Notes under the pieces: generated by a model | Database searches by the model: none | What the model saw: only the letters and a program-made list of their open reading frames with translations | What the model was told of the DNA's origin: nothing | Position numbers and translations under genes: made by a program | Shown here: piece by piece, positions 32,836 through 41,254 of the stretch | Layout of the letters: each line of letters opens with the position of its first letter | How positions within the stretch are numbered: the first letter of the stretch is position 1 | Assembly: GCA_040397235.1 (NCBI GenBank) | Contig: JBBAWH010000005.1 | Location: 1-64,000, forward strand | DNA from: Limnocylindrus sp040397235 | Lineage (GTDB): Bacteria; Chloroflexota; Limnocylindria; Limnocylindrales; Limnocylindraceae | DNA length: 64,000 nucleotides | Direction: 5' to 3'

Positions 32836-34128
32836 ATGAGCGGCGAGCGAGTGCCCGAGATCGTGCCGATCAGTTCGGCGAATAAGCCGACGCAGGTTGA
32901 GATCGTTGGAGACCGCATTCGCATCGCCTCGCTCGAGGTGATCGACCGCGCCCTCGCCGGCTTCCTCGAGAGCCGCACCCCCGAGGACCGCGCCGAGACG
33001 GTTGAACGCGCCATGCGCGTCGGCCTGATGGCGCTGCAGAGCGCCAGCGGCTCCATTGATGTGGATCACGTGCGTCGCGCCTTCGACAAGCTGCTCAGCG
33101 ACGCCGGCGAGTCGAACAAGAAGGCGACCGCTGAGGTCGAAGAGATCCTGCGCAAGACCTTCGCAAACGAGGGTGGTGCCCTCCCCGCGACCCTGGAGCG
33201 CTTCCTCGGCGATAAGGGCGAGCTCGCCCTCTTCACCAAGGACCTCTTCGACGAGAACCGCCGCGACTCGGCGCTCGGCAAGCTCAACACCATTCTCGGC
33301 ACCTACTTCGATGGCGACGCCAGCAAGCTCGCCCACCTCCTTGACCCAACGCGCGAGGCGTCGCCACTGAGCGGCTTCCGCGCCGAGATCGCCAAGCGCT
33401 TCGACGATGTGCTGCTGAAGATCGTTGAGCTCGACGCGTCGCAGAAGGCGGCGAAGGGCGAGCGCAAGAAGGGGACGGCGAAGGGCGCCGACTTTGAGTC
33501 GCGTGTCATCGCGGAGTACACCGAACTACTGCGCGCGACGAACGATGAGATCGAAGGGACGGGCGGCGTCACCGGCGCCGTCCCCGACTCCAAGAAGGGC
33601 GACGCGGTGATCACCATCAACGGCCGTGACGCTTCCGCAAGCGTTCTGCGGATTGTGGTTGAGGTGAAAGACAAGGCGATGACAGGACCGGCCATCGAGA
33701 AGGAGCTCGCCGAGGCGCGCGAGAATCGCAAGGCTGAGATCGCCCTGATGGTCTTCAGTGAGGCGGCGGCCCCCGCAGGCGCTTCGCCATTCACCATCAG
33801 TCGCCACGGCGTCTACTGCGTTGTTGACCCTGAGGCTCCCGATGTTGCGGTCCTTGAGGCGGGGTACCGACTCGCGCGCATCTCGGCGCTGATTCGCGCC
33901 AAGTCCGAGGGGAGCGGCGTCGACCTCTCGGCGGTGAAGGATGCCATTGACGCGCTGCGCGATCGAATTAGCACGGTGCAGCAGATCAAGACGACGCTGA
34001 CGGCGATTGACACAACGACCATCAAGGCCCGTGGCGAGCTTGATGCCCTGCGCACTGCGATCGTCACCGAGATTGATCGTATTGAGGAGCAGGTCCGAGC
34101 AAGCACCTCCGCCGCTCACGGGCGGTGA
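32836..34128 (+). CDS. Putative PD-(D/E)XK nuclease-like coiled-coil protein
   Basis: This 430-residue protein has a helical N-half. Residues 216-232 read KGADFESRVIAEYTELL, followed by D256 in KKGDAVIT and E276-V-K278 in VVEVKDK, then ENRKAEIALMVFS. That order, an acidic helix then D-x(n)-ExK in adjacent strands, is the core of the PD-(D/E)XK nuclease fold and recalls DUF2130-type proteins. The C-terminus is a long coiled coil. Substrate unknown; the nuclease call is inference from motif order. It directly follows the zinc-ribbon gene and overlaps the next MFS gene. Confidence 0.65.
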   Translation: MSGERVPEIVPISSANKPTQVEIVGDRIRIASLEVIDRALAGFLESRTPEDRAETVERAMRVGLMALQSASGSIDVDHVRRAFDKLLSDAGESNKKATAEVEEILRKTFANEGGALPATLERFLGDKGELALFTKDLFDENRRDSALGKLNTILGTYFDGDASKLAHLLDPTREASPLSGFRAEIAKRFDDVLLKIVELDASQKAAKGERKKGTAKGADFESRVIAEYTELLRATNDEIEGTGGVTGAVPDSKKGDAVITINGRDASASVLRIVVEVKDKAMTGPAIEKELAEARENRKAEIALMVFSEAAAPAGASPFTISRHGVYCVVDPEAPDVAVLEAGYRLARISALIRAKSEGSGVDLSAVKDAIDALRDRISTVQQIKTTLTAIDTTTIKARGELDALRTAIVTEIDRIEEQVRASTSAAHGR

Positions 34129-35438
34129 GTAGGGCGATCGCTGACTGGCGGCGCTTCCTCACCGGCCGCTACGCCGCCTTCCGCACCCTTGCCGTCTCCG
34201 ACGCCGTCGCCGTCGCCCTGAATGGGGACAGCCTCTCGATCCCCCTCGTCACAACGCTTGGCGCATCGCCAGCACTTGCGACGCTCATCGGCCTCTTCCC
34301 CTTTGTCGGTGGAATTCTGCAGGGGCTTATGCCCGCCGCACTTCGCCGCAACGGCGGCGACCTGCGACGGCTGACGTTGCTGATCGGCGCGGCCGCACTC
34401 TTGCGACCCATCCTCTATATCGCCGTCGTGGTGGCGATTGCCGCTGGCGTTCTGCCGCCGCTCGCCGGCATCGGCCTGATCGCGATCGGGTTCGGCGTCG
34501 GCGCTACCGCGCAGGCGATTGCTGGGGCGAACGTGCAGACCTGGTTTGGTCGCATCCTCCCCGAGCGTGAGCGCCGCTTCGTTGCCCCACGCGCCCTCGC
34601 CATTCAGTTCGGACTCGGCTCAGTACTGCTTGTGCCCGTGGCACTCCTCGTCCGCGTTGGCGAGCAAGACTGGGGCGTCCTCATCTACGCGCCCGCATTC
34701 GTTGGTGGCCTGATCGCCAGCCTCCTCTTCTTGCGCGCGCTGCGCGGGCTGCCACGACCTGGTGCGGTATCGGCGGGTCGCGCCGCAAGCTCTGGTCCAC
34801 TTTCAACACCAGTGCGCCGCTTCCTTCGCACCAACATCATCTCGGCTGTTGGTGCCGGGTTCGCGCCGTATCTCTCGGTATACGCGATCGTCGTGCTGAA
34901 ACAGGATGCGGCGTACGCCATCCTCATGGCGGCCATCGGCTCCGCCGCGGCGCTCGTCGGCGCGATCCTTATTGGTAACTGGTTGGAGCGCGGCTCGGCG
35001 AGTCGTCTCTATCGCATCTCACTGGTCGTTCGCGGCGTTGGCATGGCCTCATCAATCCTCGCCGGTCCATGGAATCCATATGCGCCGCTGGTACTGCTCG
35101 TGGTCATCGTCATCATCACCGTCGGCTTCGCCGCCGGCATCCTCTCGGCACAGGAGCGCGTGCTACGACTCGCCGCCCCTGGCGAATCCATTCGCGCGCA
35201 GTCGGCCTACGGCGCCACCACCGCGGGGGCGCTCGCCGTCGGCCAGTTAGCCGGCGTGGTCGTGCTGGCCCTGCTCCCCGTCGCCTACCCCACCTACGTC
35301 GGCATCTTTATCATCACGGGGGCCTTCCGCCTCGTGGCGGCGGCGACCGCCGACGTGGGCGACGACTGGAATACGGCGACGCGCATCCACCACGGCGAAG
35401 AGATGCCCGTCGAGGCGGCCCTCGAGTCACAGCGCTAG
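34125..35438 (+). CDS. MFS-like transporter
   Basis: This 437-residue multi-spanning protein has about 12 segments and MFS-like symmetry. The GTG at 34125 overlaps the stop of the nuclease-like gene, so it is translationally coupled. It is unrelated in placement to typical drug exporters. It lacks an obvious canonical GxxxDRxGRR loop, so the family assignment is moderate. Substrate unknown. Confidence 0.7.
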   Translation: MSRAIADWRRFLTGRYAAFRTLAVSDAVAVALNGDSLSIPLVTTLGASPALATLIGLFPFVGGILQGLMPAALRRNGGDLRRLTLLIGAAALLRPILYIAVVVAIAAGVLPPLAGIGLIAIGFGVGATAQAIAGANVQTWFGRILPERERRFVAPRALAIQFGLGSVLLVPVALLVRVGEQDWGVLIYAPAFVGGLIASLLFLRALRGLPRPGAVSAGRAASSGPLSTPVRRFLRTNIISAVGAGFAPYLSVYAIVVLKQDAAYAILMAAIGSAAALVGAILIGNWLERGSASRLYRISLVVRGVGMASSILAGPWNPYAPLVLLVVIVIITVGFAAGILSAQERVLRLAAPGESIRAQSAYGATTAGALAVGQLAGVVVLALLPVAYPTYVGIFIITGAFRLVAAATADVGDDWNTATRIHHGEEMPVEAALESQR

Positions 35439-35447
35439 GCGCGGGGC

Positions 35448-35453
35448 TACACT
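35448..35453 (+). promoter_or_regulatory. -10-like TACACT upstream of the lipoyl-protein gene
   Basis: TACACT would start transcription near 35460 and give a leader of about 65 bases with an ordinary GGAGGG ribosome site, unlike the leaderless genes. Confidence 0.35.
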
Positions 35454-35525
35454 AACCCCAACGCCACCCCTCGTGGGGAGGCAAGAGCGTGCGAGCCGCC
35501 CGTGGCCCGCCCAAGGAGGGAAGCG

Positions 35526-35768
35526 ATGCGCGTACCAGTAGAGATGCCCCGACTCGGCTACGACAGCGAGGTCGGCAAGATCGGCGCCTGGACGGCGAAG
35601 GTCGGCGACACCGTGACCGCAGGCCAGCCAATCGGCGAGCTTGAGACCGAGAAGGCCACCGTCGAGTTCGAGGCCCCTGTGGCTGGAACCCTTGTGGAGA
35701 TCGTGCATGCCGCGGGTGCCGAAGTCGCGGTTGGCGCCGTGATCGCCTACGTCGAAGACGGCAAGTAA
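35526..35768 (+). CDS. Stand-alone lipoyl (biotinyl-like) carrier domain
   Basis: This 80-residue protein is a single lipoyl/biotinyl domain with the attachment lysine in LETEKATVEF and the GDTVTAGQPIGELE hairpin. It would swing acyl or acetyl groups between enzyme sites. The ATG at 35526 is preceded by AAGGAGGG, so the earlier GTG at 35502 is less likely. It is followed 13 bases later by the E2 catalytic domain, the other half of an acyltransferase. Confidence 0.85.
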   Translation: MRVPVEMPRLGYDSEVGKIGAWTAKVGDTVTAGQPIGELETEKATVEFEAPVAGTLVEIVHAAGAEVAVGAVIAYVEDGK

Positions 35769-35781
35769 GCCGAACTCGCGC

Positions 35782-36474
35782 ATGCCGAAGCCAGGGCGAA
35801 CGCCCGTTGAGTTCACACCAATGCGCACGGCGATCAGCCGTCGCATGGTTGAATCCAAATCAAAGGCGCCACACTTCTATGTCTCCACCGACATTGAGAT
35901 GGATGCGGTCGTTGCCGCCAATGAGACCCTGAACTCCGGACGCACTGGTGATGATCGCGTCACCCTCACTGCGTGGTTGGTGCGCGCCCTCGCGCAATCG
36001 CTCGCCGCTTACCCCGCACTCAACGCGGTGTGGGAGGGCGAGGCGCTCGAGCGCTCCACGCCGATCAACATCGGCATCGCGATTGCGATTCCCGATGGCC
36101 TCGTTGCGCCGGCACTCCTTGATTGCGCAGCGAAAGATCTCGCCACCATTTCCGCGGAGCTGCGTGACCTGGTCGCGCGCACCAAGATCGGCAAGTTGCG
36201 CCCTGCAGAATTCACCGAGCAGACGTTTACCCTATCAAACCTTGGCTCGTTCCCAGTGACACAGTTCACCGCCATCATCACGCCGCCACAGGTGGCGATC
36301 TTGGCGACGGGTCGCAGCGAGTCGCGCGCCGTGGTGCGCGACGGCGCCGTGTTGGCGCGTACGATGTTGACCGCAACGCTCTCCGCCGACCACCGCGCCG
36401 TTGATGGCGCTCTGGTCGCCGCCTTCCTCGGCGACCTCAAGTCGCGACTCGAGGCGCCGGCTGGACTCGCCTGA
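35782..36474 (+). CDS. 2-oxoacid dehydrogenase acyltransferase (E2) catalytic domain, no lipoyl or E3-binding domain
   Basis: This 230-residue CAT-fold domain transfers acyl groups from lipoyl to CoA. It has the N-terminal TPMRTAISRRMVESK, LNIG-like INIGIAIAIPDGLVAP, FTLSNLGSF and the catalytic SADHRAVDG with His and Asp near the end. Normal E2 proteins also carry a lipoyl and a peripheral-subunit-binding domain. Here the lipoyl part is a separate gene and the binding domain is missing. No E1 or E3 gene is near. Confidence 0.88.
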   Translation: MPKPGRTPVEFTPMRTAISRRMVESKSKAPHFYVSTDIEMDAVVAANETLNSGRTGDDRVTLTAWLVRALAQSLAAYPALNAVWEGEALERSTPINIGIAIAIPDGLVAPALLDCAAKDLATISAELRDLVARTKIGKLRPAEFTEQTFTLSNLGSFPVTQFTAIITPPQVAILATGRSESRAVVRDGAVLARTMLTATLSADHRAVDGALVAAFLGDLKSRLEAPAGLA

Positions 36475-36479
36475 CGCCG

Positions 36480-37136
36480 ATGAGTAGTCAGCCGCTCGGC
36501 GATCGATCGAACTACCAGCGCGGACGCCTCGACGCCAACGATCTTCTCTCCGACCCGGTCGACCAGTTCCATCGTTGGGTCAACGAGGCGATCGCCCAGC
36601 AGGTCCCCGAGCCACTCGCCGCCGCCCTCGCCACCGCCGACGAGGCCGGGAACCCGAGCGTCCGCATGATCCTGATCCGCGGCATCGGTCCCGAGGGGAT
36701 CGACTTCTATACGAACCACGGGAGCCGCAAGGGGCGCGACCTCGCCACCAGGCCAGCGGCAGCCCTCACCCTCTGGTGGCCGACCCTCGAGCGACAGGTG
36801 CGTCTCTCAGGGCTGGTAGCCCGTCTCTCGGAGGCCGAGTCCGCCGCCTACTTTGCGAGCCGCCCGCGCGAGAGCCAGCTCGGTGCCTGGGCCAGCGCCC
36901 AGGGGGAGCCGATCGCCGATCGTGCCGCACTCGAGGCCGCCCTGAGCGCGGCGGCGGCCAGCCATGCGCCCACCCCGGAGGCCCTGCCGGCCCTCCCCCC
37001 GCACTGGGGCGGCTACCGCGTCACCCCTGCCGAGTGGGAGTTCTGGCAAGGGGGCGAGTACCGCCTCCACGACCGCTTTGAGTACCTCCGAGCCACCCCT
37101 AATGGCCCCTGGGAGACCCGCCGCCTGCAACCGTAA
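36480..37136 (+). CDS. pdxH: Pyridoxamine 5'-phosphate oxidase
   Basis: FMN-dependent oxidation of PNP or PMP to pyridoxal phosphate. The 218-residue protein has MILIRGIGPEGIDFYTNHGSRKG, the S-R-x-S-Q-like RESQLGAWAS and the C-terminal EFWQGGEYRLHDRF signature. Complete. It begins 5 bases after the E2 stop, so it may share that transcript, though no functional link is known. Confidence 0.95.
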   Translation: MSSQPLGDRSNYQRGRLDANDLLSDPVDQFHRWVNEAIAQQVPEPLAAALATADEAGNPSVRMILIRGIGPEGIDFYTNHGSRKGRDLATRPAAALTLWWPTLERQVRLSGLVARLSEAESAAYFASRPRESQLGAWASAQGEPIADRAALEAALSAAAASHAPTPEALPALPPHWGGYRVTPAEWEFWQGGEYRLHDRFEYLRATPNGPWETRRLQP

Positions 37137-37202
37137 CAATCCCCCCAGGCCGCCGCGCTCCACCCTGCGCTCCCCCTCTGGTATTTCCCGCCCCGCATCA
37201 GA

Positions 37203-37278
37203 TAGGATTCCGCCAAGCGCAGATCGCGCTTCAAGTCTGACGGTGACCCTGTCGGGGAAGCCGCTAAGGAGGAAACAC
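37203..37278 (+). promoter_or_regulatory. Leader of the oligopeptide-binding protein gene
   Basis: TAGGAT at 37203-37208 is a candidate -10. A perfect 6-bp hairpin (AAGCGC near 37215 with GCGCTT) follows, then a strong GGAGGA ribosome site 6 bases before the ATG. Confidence 0.35.
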
Positions 37279-39087
37279 ATGCGAAAGAGGTCGCTACTCG
37301 CAACCTTTGCGGTCGCTGCCGCACTCGTTGCCGGGGCATGCGGCGGGTCGACCGGTTCGACGGTTACCGGAGCAACGTTGCTCATTGGTGACTATCAGGA
37401 CGCGGACTCGCTGAACCCATTCTTCTACAGCACCGTGATGTCTTCGAACATCGTCGGCGCCACACATGATGGTCTGCTTCGACTCAACGAGAAGCTTGAG
37501 CTCGAGCCATGGATGGCCGAAGAGGCTCCAAACAAGGCCAACGGCGGCATTCAGGTTCCTGGCGTGGGCGGCGATGCCGCAACCGTCACCTGGAAGCTCC
37601 GCGCGTGGAAGTGGTCTGACGGAGTTGATCTCACCTGCGCCGACTACCAGTATGCGCGCGAGTGGATCCTCGACCCAAATAACACCGCCGTTTCCAAGGT
37701 CGGCACCGAGGACATCTCGGCGATCGACTGCAACGGCAACACGATGGTCGTGCACTACTCGAAGATCTATGCAAACTTGAAGTACGGTCCGGCCGTTGCG
37801 CCGAAGCACTACTTCAGCAAGTTCACCGTTGGTAGCGTCCTTGGCGGAAACCCTGCCACTGACGTTTCGAACGACATGCTCTTGGGCGCGGGCTACCGCA
37901 CCAAGGACCTGCCGAACGCTCCAACGAGCGGCGCGTTCAAGTACGAGAGCCGCACGACGGGCGTCGAGACGGTGATCGTTCGAAACCCATATTGGAAGGA
38001 TCCTCGCAACGGCAAGCAGGCCAAGCTTGCACGACTCAAGTACGTCGTGTGCGGCTCACCTGAAACCTGTACCGCGAAGTTCCGCACTGGCGAGCTCGAC
38101 ATGGTCACCGACCTTGACGGCAGCCAGTACGCCCCAACCCTGGACCTGGCCGATGCACAGCGCACGCTTCCAGCATTCACGGTTGAGTTCCTTCGCCCGA
38201 ACTTCTCCACGACGATCTGCAGCGACGGGGCTCCCGCCGAGGCAGACATTGATGGTGTGCTCCCAACCCGCGAAGCGCGCGGTGGCGGGTGCCCAGCATC
38301 TGAGCTCGCGATCCGCCAGGCGATCGCTCACGTCGTAGACCGCCAGGGCTACCTTGATCAGATCGAGGGCGGCACCGGCTTCGTAGCAACCAACACGGAG
38401 CTCCCGGCATTCTTCTTCTACAAGGATCTTTCGAGCCAGGTTCCAACTGACAACAGCCCGGAGCTTGCCAAGTCAGTTCTTGCAGCGGCAGGCTGGGTAG
38501 ACAGCAACAACAATGGCATCGTTGACAAGGACTTCGATGGTGACGGAGACAAGGATGAGGCCATCATTGACTTCTGCACCACGATGAAGCCAACCCGTGG
38601 CACCAAGCTTCAGCTGCTCGTTGCAGCGCTGAAGGACGTTGGCATCAAGGGCATCGTTGACCAGGTTGGCGCAGGCACACTCTTCGGTCAGCGCACCGAC
38701 ATCGAGGCGGGCACCAAGTGCAACTTGGCGTACGGCTCGTATGACGTCGCGCTCCACGCCTTCGGCATTACGTCGGTTGAGCCGAGCGGGTACGACTCGT
38801 ACCACTCGACGCAGACCAACGAAAATGGTGGCGGCAATGACCAGTTCGTCAACATCCCAGCTCTCGATGCAGCCCTTGAAGGGATCAAGGTCTCGGTAGA
38901 CCCTGAAGAGCAGAAGACGTTGATGAGCACCGTGCAGGACCTCATGGCGGCAAACACCGTCGTGATTCCACTGCACTACTGGCTCGATATCACGTTGGTC
39001 TCGGCCAATGTGTCCGGGTACCTCCCGCATCAGGCGTGGGGCCCTATCTGGAACGCCTACGAGCTTGACGTCGCAGTCGCGAACTAA
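37279..39087 (+). CDS. ABC importer solute-binding lipoprotein (peptide/nickel, family 5)
   Basis: This 602-residue extracytoplasmic binding protein has a signal peptide with lipobox residues VAGAC, the lipidated Cys being residue 21. The body has the family-5 feature LIGDYQDADSLNPFF at the start and the typical W-rich TWKLRAWKWSDG. It is longer than E. coli DppA. ATG 37279 follows GGAGGAAACAC. It feeds the four-gene importer downstream. Ligand (peptide, glycan or metal chelate) is not defined. Confidence 0.92.
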   Translation: MRKRSLLATFAVAAALVAGACGGSTGSTVTGATLLIGDYQDADSLNPFFYSTVMSSNIVGATHDGLLRLNEKLELEPWMAEEAPNKANGGIQVPGVGGDAATVTWKLRAWKWSDGVDLTCADYQYAREWILDPNNTAVSKVGTEDISAIDCNGNTMVVHYSKIYANLKYGPAVAPKHYFSKFTVGSVLGGNPATDVSNDMLLGAGYRTKDLPNAPTSGAFKYESRTTGVETVIVRNPYWKDPRNGKQAKLARLKYVVCGSPETCTAKFRTGELDMVTDLDGSQYAPTLDLADAQRTLPAFTVEFLRPNFSTTICSDGAPAEADIDGVLPTREARGGGCPASELAIRQAIAHVVDRQGYLDQIEGGTGFVATNTELPAFFFYKDLSSQVPTDNSPELAKSVLAAAGWVDSNNNGIVDKDFDGDGDKDEAIIDFCTTMKPTRGTKLQLLVAALKDVGIKGIVDQVGAGTLFGQRTDIEAGTKCNLAYGSYDVALHAFGITSVEPSGYDSYHSTQTNENGGGNDQFVNIPALDAALEGIKVSVDPEEQKTLMSTVQDLMAANTVVIPLHYWLDITLVSANVSGYLPHQAWGPIWNAYELDVAVAN

Positions 39088-39122
39088 GAGCTCCTAGGGG
39101 TTCTACAGCGGTAGAAACCACT

Positions 39123-39163
39123 CTCGCCGCGAGGATCCTCCTTCGGGAGGGCCTCGCGGCGAG
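39123..39163 (+). terminator. UUCG-capped hairpin between binding protein and permease genes
   Basis: A 12-bp outer stem (39123-39134 with 39152-39163) encloses a 5-bp stem with a TTCG tetraloop (39137-39150). No U run follows. It probably stabilises or partly ends the binding-protein mRNA, allowing more binding protein than permease. Confidence 0.7.
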
Positions 39164-39202
39164 TGATATCTGGCCTTTCTAGCGATCAACTAGGCTGAGG
39201 GC

Positions 39203-39208
39203 TACACT
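39203..39208 (+). promoter_or_regulatory. -10-like TACACT before the permease operon
   Basis: TACACT lies 35 bases before the first permease ATG. It could give a separate transcript for the transporter genes after the hairpin. Ribosome site AAAGG is present. Confidence 0.35.
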
Positions 39209-39242
39209 CCCTACCAAATCAGACCCGTAGAAAGGTCGGCCA

Positions 39243-40337
39243 ATGATCAGGTACGCGCTCCGCAGAATCGCGCTCGGAATAATGATCATGCTCGGGTCGA
39301 GCGTGCTCATCTACGCGCTGATTCTCGCTGCGCCCGGCGGCCCGGAGCAGAAGTTCGCCGAGAACCCGAAGTACACCCAGGAGCAGAAAGAGGGCTACCT
39401 CAAGTCACTCGGCCTCGATAAGCCAGTCCCTGTGCAGTACTGCCGCTGGCTTGGTGCTTGCCGCCGCGACAAGGATGGCCTCGATGCGCTCGTCGGACCG
39501 ACGGGCTTCCCCACATTCCTCCCGAGTCAGATCTCAGGGATCTACACAGGCATTCTTCATGGAGAGCTGGGCTACTCCTATGCCACGGGGGAGGGCGTCG
39601 GCGATCTGATTGCGGCCGCCGCGCTTCCAACGCTACTCCTCGCAGGCCTCTCCATTGTTATCTGGTTGACCCTCGCGGTCATCCTTGGCGTGTGGACGGG
39701 GCTCCAGGCTGGTTCGAGGTTTGACAACACGGTCACGACCGTCACCTATGTCAGCTCGACCTTCCCCACATTCATTTTCGGATTCATGATGATCTGGATC
39801 TTTGCCGTCACCCTCGGGTTGACTCCGGTGAGCGGGATGACCGACGGTCGACTCTCACCCGCCTTCGGCAGCGAAGCGTACTGGCAGTACTTCGCCAGCG
39901 CGCCACTGGTCGCCATCCTTGACCTCGCCCGCCACCTCATCCTTCCTGTCTCCACCCTCGTCATCATTAGCGTCGCCGGTGACTCGCGGTATGTACGCGC
40001 GTCGGTCATTGACACACTCAGTTCCGAGCACGTCCGCACGGCGCGAGCAAAGGGGCTCTCCTCGCGGCGCATCATCCTCCGGCACACAATGCGCACGGCG
40101 CTAGTCCCGTTTGCGACTAACCTCGGACTCGCCTTCCCCTTCCTCTTCGGAGGAGCGCTCATCACCGAGACCATCTTCTCGTGGCCCGGCGTCGGTCGAC
40201 TGACGCTTTTGGCCACGAATGGCTTGGATTACCCGGTTCTTATGGCGATCCTGTTGATCGGCTCCCTGATGGTGGTGATCGGCAACCTGATCTCTGACCT
40301 GCTCTACGCCATCCTTGATCCGCGAGTTCGCCTGTGA
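39243..40337 (+). CDS. ABC importer permease (DppB/OppB-type)
   Basis: This 364-residue inner-membrane subunit has six hydrophobic segments and the EAA-like loop DTLSSEHVRTARAKGLSSRR that contacts the ATPases. It begins MIRYALRRIALGIMIML like other OppB proteins. The periplasmic loop after segment 1 is longer than usual, containing two Cys (CRWLGACRR). It pairs with the next permease, whose GTG start overlaps its stop. Confidence 0.93.
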   Translation: MIRYALRRIALGIMIMLGSSVLIYALILAAPGGPEQKFAENPKYTQEQKEGYLKSLGLDKPVPVQYCRWLGACRRDKDGLDALVGPTGFPTFLPSQISGIYTGILHGELGYSYATGEGVGDLIAAAALPTLLLAGLSIVIWLTLAVILGVWTGLQAGSRFDNTVTTVTYVSSTFPTFIFGFMMIWIFAVTLGLTPVSGMTDGRLSPAFGSEAYWQYFASAPLVAILDLARHLILPVSTLVIISVAGDSRYVRASVIDTLSSEHVRTARAKGLSSRRIILRHTMRTALVPFATNLGLAFPFLFGGALITETIFSWPGVGRLTLLATNGLDYPVLMAILLIGSLMVVIGNLISDLLYAILDPRVRL

Positions 40338-41254
40338 CCGCCGCAGCTCGCGCTACGAAGGGAACGAAAATTCAAAGGGCTGAGAGCCCATGGGTGCTGG
40401 CACAACGGCGATTCTTCGCTGGTCGCCAAGGGCCACTCGGACTTGCCATCCTCGGGTTTGTCTTCCTCCTTGTGGTCGTTGGGCCGCTGCTAGCCCCGTA
40501 CCGTGTCGGAGAGATCCCAAAGCCAAGCGAATTCGTCTTCCTGGGGCGCGGCCCGTCAGCGGAACATATCTTCGGTGAAACGGCGCAGCTGCAGCTCGAT
40601 GTCTTCATGCTTGTTGTGAACGGTGGGCGTGCTTCACTCTTCATCGGCTTTGTTGCCGCAATTGGTTCCATCACGATTGGAACCTTCGTCGGTATCGTTT
40701 CTGGATACTTTGGCGGCAAATTAGATTCATTCCTGATGCGCCTCGTTGATGTCTTCCTCGCGATTCCAAGTCTCTTCGTTATCATCGTGGGGGCAAAGAT
40801 CCTGAGCTCCCTTGGCGGTACTGGCCTACAGACGGTCATCATCGTCTTCATCGTCTTCGGTTGGATGGGTACCGCTCGCCTGGTCCGGGGCCAAGTGTTG
40901 GCCCTCCGCGAGATGGAGTTCATTGAGGCGGCACGTGCCCTTGGCGTTCGTCCGATCCGCATCGCCATTCGACATGTACTACCGAACGCGATCGGTCCTG
41001 TTGTCGTCTCGTTCCCCTTCGCCGTTGGCGGTGCCATTGTCGGAGAGGCATTCATCAGCTATCTCGGGTTCGGTGTCTCCGCGCTGACCCCAACCTGGGG
41101 GAACATGCTCTCGAACGCTGAGAACTTCCTCCTGCAAGGGAACTGGTGGTGGCTCGGATTCCCCGGCCTCTTCATCATCATGACCTCGCTCTCCGTCAAC
41201 ATGATTGGCGACGCACTCCGCGAGAGCCTTGAGCCAGAGGGTCGACGGTCGTGA
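40334..41254 (+). CDS. ABC importer permease (DppC/OppC-type)
   Basis: This 306-residue permease has six hydrophobic segments and the EAA loop IEAARALGVRPIRIAIRHVLPN. The N-terminus is a cytoplasmic tail with a WVLAQRRFFAGRQGP stretch. The GTG at 40334 overlaps the previous stop, and its own stop overlaps the next GTG, so the four genes are one tightly coupled unit. Confidence 0.93.
   Translation: MTAAARATKGTKIQRAESPWVLAQRRFFAGRQGPLGLAILGFVFLLVVVGPLLAPYRVGEIPKPSEFVFLGRGPSAEHIFGETAQLQLDVFMLVVNGGRASLFIGFVAAIGSITIGTFVGIVSGYFGGKLDSFLMRLVDVFLAIPSLFVIIVGAKILSSLGGTGLQTVIIVFIVFGWMGTARLVRGQVLALREMEFIEAARALGVRPIRIAIRHVLPNAIGPVVVSFPFAVGGAIVGEAFISYLGFGVSALTPTWGNMLSNAENFLLQGNWWWLGFPGLFIIMTSLSVNMIGDALRESLEPEGRRS

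Noticed and set aside
32500..33336. N-terminal extension of the minus-strand MFS gene
   Set aside because: The extra part is antisense to the zinc-ribbon and nuclease-like genes and has no MFS features. A GAGGTGA site supports ATG 32499 instead.
35502..35525. Earlier GTG start for the lipoyl domain
   Set aside because: The ATG at 35526 has AAGGAGGG at ideal spacing. The extra residues MARPRREA match no lipoyl-domain N-terminus.
35769..35781. Frameshift explaining the split E2
   Set aside because: Both ORFs have complete starts and stops, the gap is 13 bases, and no shifted reading joins the domains with a recognisable linker or E3-binding domain.
37203..37278. Riboswitch before the oligopeptide-binding gene
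   Set aside because: Only one small hairpin and no match to a known aptamer signature.
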